Shown piece by piece: positions 32,798-41,178 of a stretch of 64,000 nt of DNA (its first letter is position 1; each line of letters starts with the position of its first letter). A program made the translations under genes and the position numbers. Origin of the DNA: an uncultured Porphyromonadaceae bacterium. GTDB lineage: Bacteria; Bacteroidota; Bacteroidia; Bacteroidales; Muribaculaceae. The notes below the pieces were generated by a model, which made no database searches, was not told the origin of the DNA, and worked only from the letters and a program-made list of their open reading frames with translations. Location of the stretch: contig CANPGB010000012.1 in assembly GCA_947573485.1 (NCBI GenBank), positions 1-64,000 on the forward strand. Direction: 5' to 3'.

Positions 32798-34074
32798 TTG
32801 GAGTCCTCTCCCCAGCGGGCGCGGTGACGTTGGAGCATTACATCCTCGGCAGGATTGGCGCAAGGGTGCCAGAATTGTTTGCCTGCAATTTCGTCGGGTC
32901 GGAACTGCTGCCGCACGAAGTTACCGGGGTAATCGTGTGCGTAGAGGTAGTTCTTGCCGTAGCCGAGTTGCTTCATGAGCGAGGTGGGGGCGTTGCGCAG
33001 GTGCAGAGGCACGGGGAGGTTGCCGCTGCGCTCGACTTCGGCCAGGGCTGCATCTATGGCGAGGTATGCCGAGTTGCTTTTCGGCGACTGGGCAAGGTAA
33101 ATGGCGCACTCCGAGAGGGGTATGCGCCCCTCCGGCATGCCTATCTTCTGCAGGATAGAAAAGGTGGTGTCGGCAATGAGCATGGCGTTGGGGTTTGCCA
33201 GCCCTATATCTTCTGAGGCGAGAATCACCATGCGGCGGGCAATGAACTCGGGGTCTTCGCCTCCGGCAATCATGCGTGCGAGCCAGTAGACTGCGGCGTC
33301 GGGGTCGCTGCCGCGTATGCTCTTTATGAAGGCCGAGATAATGTCGTAGTGCATCTCGCCGTTCTTGTCGTAGGCCTGCGGGTTTTCTTGCAAGCGCTCG
33401 GTGACAACTTTGTCGTTGATAACTATGCTCTCGCCTATGGGTGTCGATTGTTCGAGCAGGTCGAGTATGTTGAGAAGCTTGCGTGCATCGCCACCGGCAT
33501 AGCGGAAGAGGGCTGTAGTCTCTTCGACGCGAACATTATTTTGCCGGAGAATCTCGTCGGTGCTCACGGCGCGCTCGAGCAGGGTGCGCAGATCGGCTTC
33601 TTCGAGCGGGCGCAGAGTGTACACCTGGGCGCGGGAGAGCAAAGGACGTATGACTTCGAACGAAGGGTTCTCGGTTGTGGCACCTATGAGAGTCACGGTG
33701 CCGTTCTCGACGGCGCCGAGGAGACTATCCTGCTGCGACTTGCTGAAACGGTGTATTTCGTCGATGAAGAGAATCGGCCTGCCTTGCGAGAACATGCCGG
33801 CGGCCTCGCGCTGGGCGCGCTCTATAACCTCGCGCACGTCTTTTACGCCCGATGTCACCGCCGAGAGGGTAAAAAAGGCGCTCTTGGTGGTGTTGGCTAT
33901 GATACGGGCGAGGGTTGTCTTGCCTACCCCCGGAGGGCCCCAGAGGATAAACGACGATATTTTGCCGGAATCTATCATCCGGCGTATGATGCCGTTGGGG
34001 CCGACGAGGTGCTGCTGCCCGATATACTGGTCGAGAGTCTGCGGACGAAGCCGTTCTGCCAATGGCTGATTCAT
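32794..34074 (-). CDS. rarA: replication-associated recombination protein A (AAA+ ATPase)
   Basis: 426 residues from the ATG at 34074. RarA/MgsA/WRNIP1 clamp-loader-like ATPase acting at stalled replication forks. Signatures: LAERLRPQTLDQYIGQQHL, Walker A GPPGVGKTT, Walker B ILFIDEIHRF, sensor ATTENPSFEV, and the C-terminal tetramerisation region with ALAEVERSGNLPVPLHLRNA. An upstream in-frame start would run through the hairpin at 34096 and is not used. Confidence 0.94.
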   Translation of the reverse strand: MNQPLAERLRPQTLDQYIGQQHLVGPNGIIRRMIDSGKISSFILWGPPGVGKTTLARIIANTTKSAFFTLSAVTSGVKDVREVIERAQREAAGMFSQGRPILFIDEIHRFSKSQQDSLLGAVENGTVTLIGATTENPSFEVIRPLLSRAQVYTLRPLEEADLRTLLERAVSTDEILRQNNVRVEETTALFRYAGGDARKLLNILDLLEQSTPIGESIVINDKVVTERLQENPQAYDKNGEMHYDIISAFIKSIRGSDPDAAVYWLARMIAGGEDPEFIARRMVILASEDIGLANPNAMLIADTTFSILQKIGMPEGRIPLSECAIYLAQSPKSNSAYLAIDAALAEVERSGNLPVPLHLRNAPTSLMKQLGYGKNYLYAHDYPGNFVRQQFRPDEIAGKQFWHPCANPAEDVMLQRHRARWGEDSK

Positions 34075-34095
34075 TGTTCGGTAGTATTTTTGAAA

Positions 34096-34146
34096 AAGGA
34101 GGGCTCGCGCCAATGCAGGCGAAGCCCTCCTTACAATGCAAAGTTA
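34096..34146 (-). terminator. hairpin between the TPR gene and rarA, overlapping a rarA -7 box
   Basis: A perfect 10-bp stem (AAGGAGGGCT at 34096-34105, AGCCCTCCTT at 34123-34132) followed on the minus strand by TTTTTC fits an intrinsic terminator for the TPR gene. A minus-strand -7-like TAACTTTG (34146-34139) sits just before it, so a transcript starting there for rarA would begin with the same hairpin. Confidence 0.65.
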
Positions 34147-34151
34147 TGAAA

Positions 34152-35774
34152 TTATTCTTTGGGAGTGAGCAGGTCTTTCACTACATTGTATTTGTCGGTG
34201 AAGTAAGCCTGCTTTTCTTTGTCAATGTTGAAGTTAGCGTAGTACATGATCTCGAAAGAGTAGGCCTCGCGGTAGAGCTTGAGAGCGTTCGAGGGGTTGG
34301 CGGGATTCATGTTCTCGGGGTCGGCGTCGAGAGCTGCGAGCATCTTGTCGTAAGCCTCGATGGCAGCTGCGTCGGGTTTCTTGCCGTTGCGGGCCACGTT
34401 GAGGCCGGCCTGACGCTGGTAGAAGACGGGCACTGCCTCGGCTGCGCGGTCGATGAGGCCGTTGATTACCTCGAGGCCACGGTCGGCGAGCTGAACGGCC
34501 TGGAGCGAGTCGGTTTCGTTAAGGGCGGCGTTGAGGTAGCGGCCCGAAGCACCGAAGAGGTCGTTGATCGAGGGGTTCTCCTGGAGTTTGAGGTATGCGT
34601 CGTAAGCCTCGGCCGATTTGCCGTACATCTTCTTCTGCGAGTAGAGAGTGGAGAGGTTTTTGAGGAGGTCGCTGTTGTCGGGGTCGTTCTTGGCGGCTAC
34701 CTCATACTGCACGATTGCGAGGGAGTCCTGACCGATTCCGTTGAGGGCGTCGGCATAGGTCACGTAGTCGTTGGTGGTGAAGTGCTCACCTTTGTGTGCT
34801 GCAAAGAACTTGGCGGCGTTGTCGGCGGCAGCCTGGTAGTTTTCGAGCTTGGCCTGGTTGAGGAATACGAGGCGCTGCGACTGGAAGTCGTTGGGGTCCT
34901 GTGCGAGGATTTCCTCGGCAACTTTCAGCGACTCGGGATATTTCTCACCCCAGTAGAGGAGCACTGCGTAGCGCGATTTATCTTCGGGGAAGTGGTTGGG
35001 GTTCTGGATATACTGGCCGTAGAGCTCCGAAGCCTTCTTCCAGTGGTCGGCCTTGAAGTATTTCTCGGCGAGCTCGCGCTGAGCCATTGCCGAGTTGGGC
35101 TGCTGCTGGAGGAGTTCCTCGAGTTTCTGGATACTGTAGTTCTTGTTTACATAGAAATAGGCGTTGGCATATTTCACGTAGCCTTCAGAGTTGGCGGGGT
35201 CGTTGAGGATAGCGTTCTCGTATTTTGCAGCAGCGGCGCCGAAGTCCTGTGCATCGGCGAGCATGTCGCCTTCAAGGATGTAGATAGAGGGCTCCTGGTT
35301 CTTCGATGTCTTGCGGGCATCGTTGAGGTAGCTCTGAATTTCCTTGGTGTATTTCACGGGGTCGGCGTTGTAGTATGCGCGTGCTATCGACACGAGCACC
35401 TCGGCATCTTTCTTGGCAAGCTTTTTGGCAGTCTTGAAGTTGTTTTCGGCAGCCTGTGCGTTACCGTTGAGGAGGTCGAGGGCACCGAGGCCAACATAGT
35501 TGTATCCGTTATCGGCATTGAGCTCGAGACCCTTGTCGAAGTACGATTTGGCAGCGGCTTTGTCGCCCTGCACGAGCATCACCTGGCCGAGGTAGTAGTT
35601 GGCCAGCGACTGGTCGGTGGTGGGGTCGTTCAGCGTGCGCTCGAGGATAGTGCGGGCGTTGGCATGCTGACCGGCTTTGTAATATTCAATGCCGTCTTTG
35701 TAGCCCTGGGTCTGCGCTGAGGCGAGAAGGCTTCCGGCGGCAAGGAGTAGAGAAAAGAAAAGGGTTTTCTTCAT
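34152..35774 (-). CDS. exported tetratricopeptide-repeat protein
   Basis: 540 residues with a signal peptide (MKKTLFFSLLLAAGSLLASA) and serial TPR units from about residue 24 to 420 (for example YKDGIEYYKAGQHANARTIL, GLGALDLLNGNAQAAENNF, KYFKADHWKKASELYGQY). A C-terminal helical region follows. Probably a periplasmic scaffold. In Bacteroides a gene of this type commonly follows a PstS-like protein and ExbBD/TonB genes; here the PstS-like protein is upstream, but no ExbBD is in view. Confidence 0.85.
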   Translation of the reverse strand: MKKTLFFSLLLAAGSLLASAQTQGYKDGIEYYKAGQHANARTILERTLNDPTTDQSLANYYLGQVMLVQGDKAAAKSYFDKGLELNADNGYNYVGLGALDLLNGNAQAAENNFKTAKKLAKKDAEVLVSIARAYYNADPVKYTKEIQSYLNDARKTSKNQEPSIYILEGDMLADAQDFGAAAAKYENAILNDPANSEGYVKYANAYFYVNKNYSIQKLEELLQQQPNSAMAQRELAEKYFKADHWKKASELYGQYIQNPNHFPEDKSRYAVLLYWGEKYPESLKVAEEILAQDPNDFQSQRLVFLNQAKLENYQAAADNAAKFFAAHKGEHFTTNDYVTYADALNGIGQDSLAIVQYEVAAKNDPDNSDLLKNLSTLYSQKKMYGKSAEAYDAYLKLQENPSINDLFGASGRYLNAALNETDSLQAVQLADRGLEVINGLIDRAAEAVPVFYQRQAGLNVARNGKKPDAAAIEAYDKMLAALDADPENMNPANPSNALKLYREAYSFEIMYYANFNIDKEKQAYFTDKYNVVKDLLTPKE

Positions 35775-35836
35775 CGTGTCTGTTTGGGTTTATGTTGGTT
35801 TATTACTGTTTACTTTGAGAATTGTCGGGTGTATAG

Positions 35837-36853
35837 TTATTCTGTTTCGGGCAGCTCAACCTGCTGCACGCTCACACGTGCGGGCAGTATGCCTGTCTTC
35901 ATGATTATCTTCTGGCCGATAGGGCCGGTTACGAAGGAGTAGAAACCGCCGGCGACATTCGATGTCGAGGCTGTGGTAATCATGTAAATTTGACGGAAGA
36001 GGGGGTATGAGCCGTCGAAAATATACTGCTGGTAAGGCTTGTATGCTCTTACTTCGTTGTCGCGGTTCACTTTGAGCACCTTCACGCGCTGGGTGAGTGT
36101 GGCACCCATCACGGCGCCGTCGGAGAGCACGCTTTCGGCGAGTTCCTCACGGCTCATGTCGGCGCTGTCCATGTCTGATGTGATCCAGCTAACGCCGAGC
36201 ACACCAATGGCGTTGGGGTTTTCTTCCACAACCTTGAATACTTCGGGGATAGAGCCTGCGGCGAAAACGTTGGGGCCGAGGTTGCGTCCCTGCAGGAGCG
36301 AGTCGCTCAGGAAGGTGGCGAGCGATGAGCCTGTCTGGTCGAGCACCACTTTTATGGCTCCGAGCTTCGAGGGCTCGAGGTCGTTCCACTGCGACGATTC
36401 GCCCGACATAATGTCGGCGAGCTCACTCACGGTGAGTTTCTCGCAGGTGTTTGCGGGGTTGACAATAAAGGCAACGGCGTCGACGGCGATTTTTGCCGAG
36501 CGCACGTTTATGTTAGCTCCGCGTTCCTTTTTATATTTAGCCTTGAGGGCCGATTTTTCCTGAGGAGTGACATCGCGGCTCACGACAATTGTGCGCGTGT
36601 TGAGGCTGAAGAGCGAGTCGAAGGCCTCCGACTGGGTGCCGTAGCGCACGAGGATGTGGGCGTCGGGGTACTGGTATTCAAAGACATCGACCTCCTGCTT
36701 GAGTATGTTCTCGAAGGTGTTGTCGCACACCATGGTTGCCGTTCCCGAGGTAGAGGAGTGCGGGTCTTTCTCGTACTTCAGGCACGAAGTCGCACCCAGA
36801 CCCATTGCAAGGGTCAGGGATGCGGCTGCTATATAATTGAATCTGAAATTCAT
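35837..36853 (-). CDS. PstS-like substrate-binding lipoprotein
   Basis: 338 residues from the ATG at 36853. Lipoprotein signal ending LGATSC, then a type 2 periplasmic-binding fold of the phosphate-binding (PstS) kind: RTIVVSRDVTPQE, AVDAVAFIVNPAN, VSELADIMSGESSQWNDL, VVLDQTGSSLATFLSD and a C-terminal FYSFVTGPIGQKIIMKTGIL. No ABC permease genes are adjacent, so phosphate transport is not supported; in Bacteroidota such proteins accompany energy-transduction clusters. The TPR gene follows by 62 bases. Confidence 0.83.
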   Translation of the reverse strand: MNFRFNYIAAASLTLAMGLGATSCLKYEKDPHSSTSGTATMVCDNTFENILKQEVDVFEYQYPDAHILVRYGTQSEAFDSLFSLNTRTIVVSRDVTPQEKSALKAKYKKERGANINVRSAKIAVDAVAFIVNPANTCEKLTVSELADIMSGESSQWNDLEPSKLGAIKVVLDQTGSSLATFLSDSLLQGRNLGPNVFAAGSIPEVFKVVEENPNAIGVLGVSWITSDMDSADMSREELAESVLSDGAVMGATLTQRVKVLKVNRDNEVRAYKPYQQYIFDGSYPLFRQIYMITTASTSNVAGGFYSFVTGPIGQKIIMKTGILPARVSVQQVELPETE

Positions 36854-36872
36854 AAGAGTGTGTCTTTGTTTG

Positions 36873-37136
36873 TCAGTCAATACCTTTCACCTGGCGGTAA
36901 GCACGCCAGAGGCCGTAGATGATAAGCACGATGCCTACCACATAGCGCGTCCATGCCCAGTCGCCTCCCCAATTGAAGAAGTTGATGAGCAGCAGAACGC
37001 CCATGCCTACATAAATCACAATCATGATGATACCGAAAATGGTACGCATGATGTGGCCTGCGGCGGGAGTGTTCTCGCGTTCTTCGAGACGCTGGCGGCG
37101 TTTTTCTTCGGGGGTGGGGATGTTGTATTCGCTCAT
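36873..37136 (-). CDS. small two-helix membrane protein
   Basis: 87 residues. A charged N-terminus (IPTPEEKRRQRLEERE) precedes two membrane segments (about 30-52, IFGIIMIVIYVGMGVLLLIN, and 63-80, YVVGIVLIIYGLWRAY). No known domain. It ends 20 bases before the PstS-like gene, in the same direction, suggesting a three-gene unit with the TPR protein. Similar small proteins are found at this position in Bacteroidales. Confidence 0.75.
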   Translation of the reverse strand: MSEYNIPTPEEKRRQRLEERENTPAAGHIMRTIFGIIMIVIYVGMGVLLLINFFNWGGDWAWTRYVVGIVLIIYGLWRAYRQVKGID

Positions 37137-37343
37137 AATTCTGTCTTTTTTAGTTAAACCGTTGGTAAAGCGGCGGGTGCGGTGCGCCCCGCGCTTTATA
37201 AAATTAACAAATCAGGACTGTTAAAGTTCACAAAAAAGACTTTTGAAAATTCATGGTTTGTAATTTAGCCGTAAAGTTACAAAAAATGAGCGATACGGCG
37301 CCGTTATGCCTTCTGAAATATTTAATAAAGAGTGTTAATTATT

Positions 37344-38327
37344 TCAGAGGAACCACAGATTGAGGCCTTTCTCAGCCGCTCTGAGGCCGCGCAGGAAGTC
37401 GGCTCCGGGCATGGGGCGTTTGCCCGCGGGCTGCACTGAAAGCAGCTCAATGGCGCCGCCTTCACCGGTGCCTGCAAGCGCCCTCTTGCCCTCGAGTACT
37501 ACCTGGCCGGGTGCGAGCGCGGGGGCATTGTCGGCCCGGCGCCCTTTAAGAATCTTCACGCTGAACTGAGCCTCACCTTCGGGGCCTCCGAAAGAGAGTT
37601 CCGACCAAGCGGCGGGGTAGGGTGCGAGGCCGCGGATGTGGTTGTGAATCATTTCAGCGGGGCGCGACCAGTCGATATGGCAGTCTTCCTTGAAAATCTT
37701 GGGTGCTGGAGTGGGCTCTTCGTCGGTGAAATCGCTCTGCGGGTGCGTGGTGAGCGAGCCGTCGAGAATACTCTCCACGGTCTTTACTGTGAGTTTGGCG
37801 CCGAGTACCATGAGCCTGTCGTGAACCGAGCCGGCGTCTTCGTCGGAAGCCACGTCGATGCTCACGCGGTCAATGATGTCGCCGGTGTCAATCTCATGTT
37901 TGAGGAAGAATGTGGTAACGCCCGTGGTGCTGTCGCCGTTCATTATGGCGCGGTTTATGGGCGCGGCACCGCGGTAGCGCGGCAACAGCGAACCGTGGAG
38001 GTTGAAAGTGCCGAGCCGGGGCATTGTCCATACAACCTCAGGGAGCATGCGGAAGGCGATGACTATGAAAAGCTGGGCACCAATGGCGCGGAGCTCCTCG
38101 ACGAAAGCCTCATCTTTGAGGCGCACAGGCTGCAGTACCGGCACCCCGTGCTCAACGGCATATTTTTTCACTGCCGACTGGCTCAGCTTCTGGCCGCGGC
38201 CTGCGGCTTTGTCGGGCATGGTGACCACGGCGGCCACGTTGAATCCATTTTTTATGAGGGCATCGAGGCTCTCTACGGCAAACTCCGGGGTGCCGAAAAA
38301 TACTATCTTGAGCTCGTCTTTTGTCAT
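37344..38327 (-). CDS. fmt: methionyl-tRNA formyltransferase
   Basis: 327 residues from the ATG at 38327. Formylates initiator Met-tRNA using 10-formyl-THF. Signatures: IVFFGTPEFAVESLDAL, MPDKAAGRGQKL, the catalytic Asn/His region FNLHGSLLPRYRGAAPINRA and HEIDTGDII. The C-terminal OB-like domain follows LAPYPAAW. The upstream in-frame start lies inside rluA, and the chosen ATG overlaps its stop (ATGA). The 207 bases after the gene hold no ORF of note. Confidence 0.96.
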   Translation of the reverse strand: MTKDELKIVFFGTPEFAVESLDALIKNGFNVAAVVTMPDKAAGRGQKLSQSAVKKYAVEHGVPVLQPVRLKDEAFVEELRAIGAQLFIVIAFRMLPEVVWTMPRLGTFNLHGSLLPRYRGAAPINRAIMNGDSTTGVTTFFLKHEIDTGDIIDRVSIDVASDEDAGSVHDRLMVLGAKLTVKTVESILDGSLTTHPQSDFTDEEPTPAPKIFKEDCHIDWSRPAEMIHNHIRGLAPYPAAWSELSFGGPEGEAQFSVKILKGRRADNAPALAPGQVVLEGKRALAGTGEGGAIELLSVQPAGKRPMPGADFLRGLRAAEKGLNLWFL

Positions 38328-39016
38328 TGTTCCTTGTTTTGAGCCGCCTCCTCGAGGGCTGCCCACAGGGCGTCGCCTGCAGGCACGGGAGCGGTTACGT
38401 CGATTACTTTTTGCGAAACGGGGTGCACGAAGTTGATATGCCGCGCGTGGAGCGATATGCTTCCGTCGGGGTTACTACGCTTGTCGCCATACTTGAGGTC
38501 GCCTTTCACCGGGCAGCCGATGCTCGAAAGCTGCACTCGTATCTGGTGCTTGCGCCCAGTCATGAGGTTGACTTCAAGGAGATTGTAGCGCTCCGTCGAA
38601 GCAATGAGCCTGTATTTGAGACGGGCCTCCTTGGCGCCCTCTTTGGGCGTGGGCGAGGCATACGATTTATTGTTGCGCTCCACCGAGCTTATGTAGTGCA
38701 CGAGCGTATCGGCCTCTTTGGGAGGCTTGTTGCGCGACACTGCCCAATATGTTTTATGCACATCGCCTTTGGCAAACATGGCGTTGAGGCGTGCGAGGGC
38801 TTTTGAAGTCTTGGCAAACACCACCACGCCGCTCACGGGCCGGTCGAGGCGGTGCACCACGCCCATGAATACCTGGCCCGGCTTGGAGTCGCGCTCCTTG
38901 ATAAAGCGCTTGAGGGTCTCCGACAGCGGCTCGTCGCCGGTCTTGTCGCCCTGCACAATCTCGCCCGCGGCCTTGTTGACGATTATTATATGATTGTCTT
39001 CGTAGAGTATCTCCAT
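38324..39016 (-). CDS. RluA-family pseudouridine synthase
   Basis: 230 residues with the family catalytic motif HRLDRPVSGVVVFAKTSKA (catalytic Asp), an N-terminal YEDNHIIIVNKAAGEIVQG, and the C-terminal LMTGRKHQIRVQLSSIGCPV plus GDLKYG. No S4 domain is present, so it is a short RluA/RluC-type enzyme; the RNA target cannot be read from sequence. It is the first gene of a two-gene unit with fmt and is divergent from menC. Confidence 0.9.
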   Translation of the reverse strand: MEILYEDNHIIIVNKAAGEIVQGDKTGDEPLSETLKRFIKERDSKPGQVFMGVVHRLDRPVSGVVVFAKTSKALARLNAMFAKGDVHKTYWAVSRNKPPKEADTLVHYISSVERNNKSYASPTPKEGAKEARLKYRLIASTERYNLLEVNLMTGRKHQIRVQLSSIGCPVKGDLKYGDKRSNPDGSISLHARHINFVHPVSQKVIDVTAPVPAGDALWAALEEAAQNKEQ

Positions 39017-39041
39017 TAATCAAAGGATAAAAACTATTATG

Positions 39042-39078
39042 CAAAATTAGTCATTATTGCCGAAAATATCTATCTTTG
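39042..39078. promoter_or_regulatory. divergent -7 boxes between rluA and menC
   Basis: Plus strand: TATCTTTG (39071-39078), only ten bases before the menC ATG at 39089, implying a very short leader. Minus strand: TAATTTTG (39049-39042), 26 bases before the rluA ATG. No clear -33 TTG is present for either. Confidence 0.5.
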
Positions 39079-39088
39079 CCCCTCCAAA

Positions 39089-40114
39089 ATGAAAAAAGCC
39101 AGTTGGTGCAGATATTCTTTGCGCTTCAAGTTCGAGGCGCGCACTTCGCGGCAGACAATGACCGTGAAGGATACCTACTTTATACGAGTGTTCGATGCCG
39201 ACGCACCCGGCGTCACACTCGGCCTTGGCGAATGCGCCCTCTTCAAAGGTCTGTCGGCCGACGATCTTCCCGACTACGAAGCGCGCCTTAGCGAGGCGTG
39301 CGCCGATCCCGAGCGGGCACTGTCGTCGCCCTACAGTTCTATCCGCTTCGGTTTTGAGTCGGCGCTTTGCCGCCCCCACCCCTCGCCATGGCTCGCGGGA
39401 GAAGAGGGGATTGCTATCAACGGACTCATATGGATGGGCGATAAAGCTTTGATGCGGAAACGTATAGCCGAGAAACTCGACGCCGGATTCAGTGTGCTCA
39501 AAATGAAGATCGGGGGTATAAAATTCGATGATGAGCTTGAGCTGCTCGCTGAGGTGCGCCGTAACTTCAGTGCCCGCGACCTTGAGATTCGGCTCGACGC
39601 CAACGGCAGCTTCACTCCCGAAAACGCCCTCGGGCGCCTGCAGCGCCTTGCCGCATATGATGTACATAGCCTTGAGCAGCCTGTCAAGGCCGGGCAGATT
39701 GACGCTATGGCACGTCTTTGCCGCACCTCGCCTATTGCCCTCGCTCTCGACGAAGAGCTCATAGGCTTGCGCACTCCTGCCGAGAGCCGCGAGCTCATTG
39801 AGGCTATAATGCCTCAATATATAATCCTCAAACCGTCGCTTTGCGGCGGCTTCGCAGCCTCCGACGAATATATACGCATAGCCTCCGACCTCGGCATAGG
39901 CTGGTGGGCGACCTCGGCGCTCGAGTCGAACCTCGGGCTCGGGGCTATCGGTGCCTGGTTGGGTGCGAAACGTCCCTCCATGCCCCAGGGGCTTGGTACG
40001 GGCGCACTATATTATAATAATGTGGAATCGCCCCTGGAGTTGCGGGGCAGCGCCTTGTGGAATAATCCCGGTGGCCATTATAAACTTCCCGACGACTTGA
40101 AATGGACGAACTGA
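39089..40114 (+). CDS. menC: o-succinylbenzoate synthase (enolase superfamily)
   Basis: 341 residues. Menaquinone pathway enzyme dehydrating SHCHC to o-succinylbenzoate. Enolase-superfamily features: a KxK base pair in VLKMKIGG, metal ligands in IRLDANGSF, SLEQP and LALDEEL, and a late lysine in ILKPSLCGG. It overlaps the menE start by 13 bases, which favours MenC over the dipeptide epimerase alternative (that function is assigned to the gene at 56780). Confidence 0.9.
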   Translation: MKKASWCRYSLRFKFEARTSRQTMTVKDTYFIRVFDADAPGVTLGLGECALFKGLSADDLPDYEARLSEACADPERALSSPYSSIRFGFESALCRPHPSPWLAGEEGIAINGLIWMGDKALMRKRIAEKLDAGFSVLKMKIGGIKFDDELELLAEVRRNFSARDLEIRLDANGSFTPENALGRLQRLAAYDVHSLEQPVKAGQIDAMARLCRTSPIALALDEELIGLRTPAESRELIEAIMPQYIILKPSLCGGFAASDEYIRIASDLGIGWWATSALESNLGLGAIGAWLGAKRPSMPQGLGTGALYYNNVESPLELRGSALWNNPGGHYKLPDDLKWTN

Positions 40115-41055
40115 ACCGATTTCTCGAAGAGTGGCGCTCGCCCTCGCCCTATGTCGTAGCCCATACATCCGGCTCCACGGGCACGCCAAAAGAAATAAGG
40201 TTGCTGAAAGACGATATGCGGGCGTCGGCCTCGGCTACCAACTCTTTCTTCGGTATCGGCGCGGACTCGGCGGTGGGCATGGCTCTCAGCCCCGCGTATA
40301 TTGCCGGAAAGATGATGAGCGTACGTGCCGAACTCGCCGGCGCGCGCCTTGTGTATATAGAGCCGTCGAACACCGTAGACCTCAGCGAAGTCGAGGGTGT
40401 GATAGATCTCTTTGCGATTGTGCCCTCGCAGATTCAGAGTTTTATCGAGCATCCCGAGTATGCTGCCAAGGTGCGCAACCTGCTTATCGGAGGAGCCGCA
40501 CCCTCGGCAGAGCAGTGCCACATGCTCACTTTGCTCGGCTACAGGGCGTGGATAAGCTACGGCATGACAGAAACCTGCAGCCATGTTGCGCTCGCCCGTG
40601 CCGACGCCCCCGACCGCACTTTCCGTGCCATGCCCGGCATAAGCTTTGAAGCGCTCGCCGACGGACGTCTTGCAATAGAGTGCCCCCGTTTCTCTTTCGG
40701 GCGAATAGAGACCAACGATCTTGCATCGGTGCTCTCACCCTCGCTTTTCAGGTGGCGCGGGCGTGCCGACGGTGTGATAAACAGCGGCGGCATAAAACTC
40801 ATCCCGGAAGAACTCGAGGCTCTCTACGCCCCGGCGCTCGGCCAAATTCCTTACTTCGTGGCAGCCGTTCCCGACGAGAAATGGGGGCAGGCGGTGGCTC
40901 TTGTGGCCGAGACCGACGAGGCCGGTATCAATGCTATAGAACAAAAGCTCCGGTCCTCGGTGGCGGAACATTGCAGGCTCCCCAAGCGTTATATAGCGGT
41001 AAAGAGTCTGCCCCGCACAGCCAACGGCAAAGTGCGTCGCAAAATTGATTTTTAG
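40102..41055 (+). CDS. menE: o-succinylbenzoate-CoA ligase, short AMP-binding enzyme
   Basis: 317 residues of the adenylate-forming family: ATP loop VAHTSGSTGTPKEIRL, then ISYGMTETCSHVALA, FRWRGRADGVINSGGIKLIP and the C-terminal lid with the lysine in LPRTANGKVRRK. It lacks the N-terminal subdomain of full-length MenE (450-500 residues) and begins almost at the ATP loop; short forms are known in Bacteroidota. It overlaps menC by 13 bases. No other men genes are in view. Confidence 0.88.
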   Translation: MDELNRFLEEWRSPSPYVVAHTSGSTGTPKEIRLLKDDMRASASATNSFFGIGADSAVGMALSPAYIAGKMMSVRAELAGARLVYIEPSNTVDLSEVEGVIDLFAIVPSQIQSFIEHPEYAAKVRNLLIGGAAPSAEQCHMLTLLGYRAWISYGMTETCSHVALARADAPDRTFRAMPGISFEALADGRLAIECPRFSFGRIETNDLASVLSPSLFRWRGRADGVINSGGIKLIPEELEALYAPALGQIPYFVAAVPDEKWGQAVALVAETDEAGINAIEQKLRSSVAEHCRLPKRYIAVKSLPRTANGKVRRKIDF

Positions 41056-41085
41056 CTAAAATAACTCAAAAATTGCCTCTTAAAG

Positions 41086-41116
41086 TTGATTTGTATAATT
41101 TTAAGTAGTAATTTTG
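41086..41116 (+). promoter_or_regulatory. predicted tig promoter
   Basis: TTG (41086-41088), exactly 20 bases, then TAATTTTG (41109-41116). The leader to the tig ATG (41179) would be about 55 bases. Confidence 0.7.
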
Positions 41117-41178
41117 CATTTCGGTTGAGAGACCGCTAATATAAACACTAAGAAATTTACTAACAAAAGACAAATATA

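Noticed and set aside
34062..35720. 552-codon plus-strand frame opposite the TPR gene
   Set aside because: Antisense of an obvious TPR protein with signal peptide; translation has no domain signal.
35837..36853. Phosphate ABC transporter operon
   Set aside because: No PstA/B/C or PhoU genes are adjacent; neighbours are a TPR protein and a small membrane protein.
37137..37343. Promoter for the small membrane protein operon
   Set aside because: A minus-strand TAACTTTA (37279-37272) is close to a -7 box but lacks the final G and any -33 TTG; the interval otherwise shows nothing recognisable.
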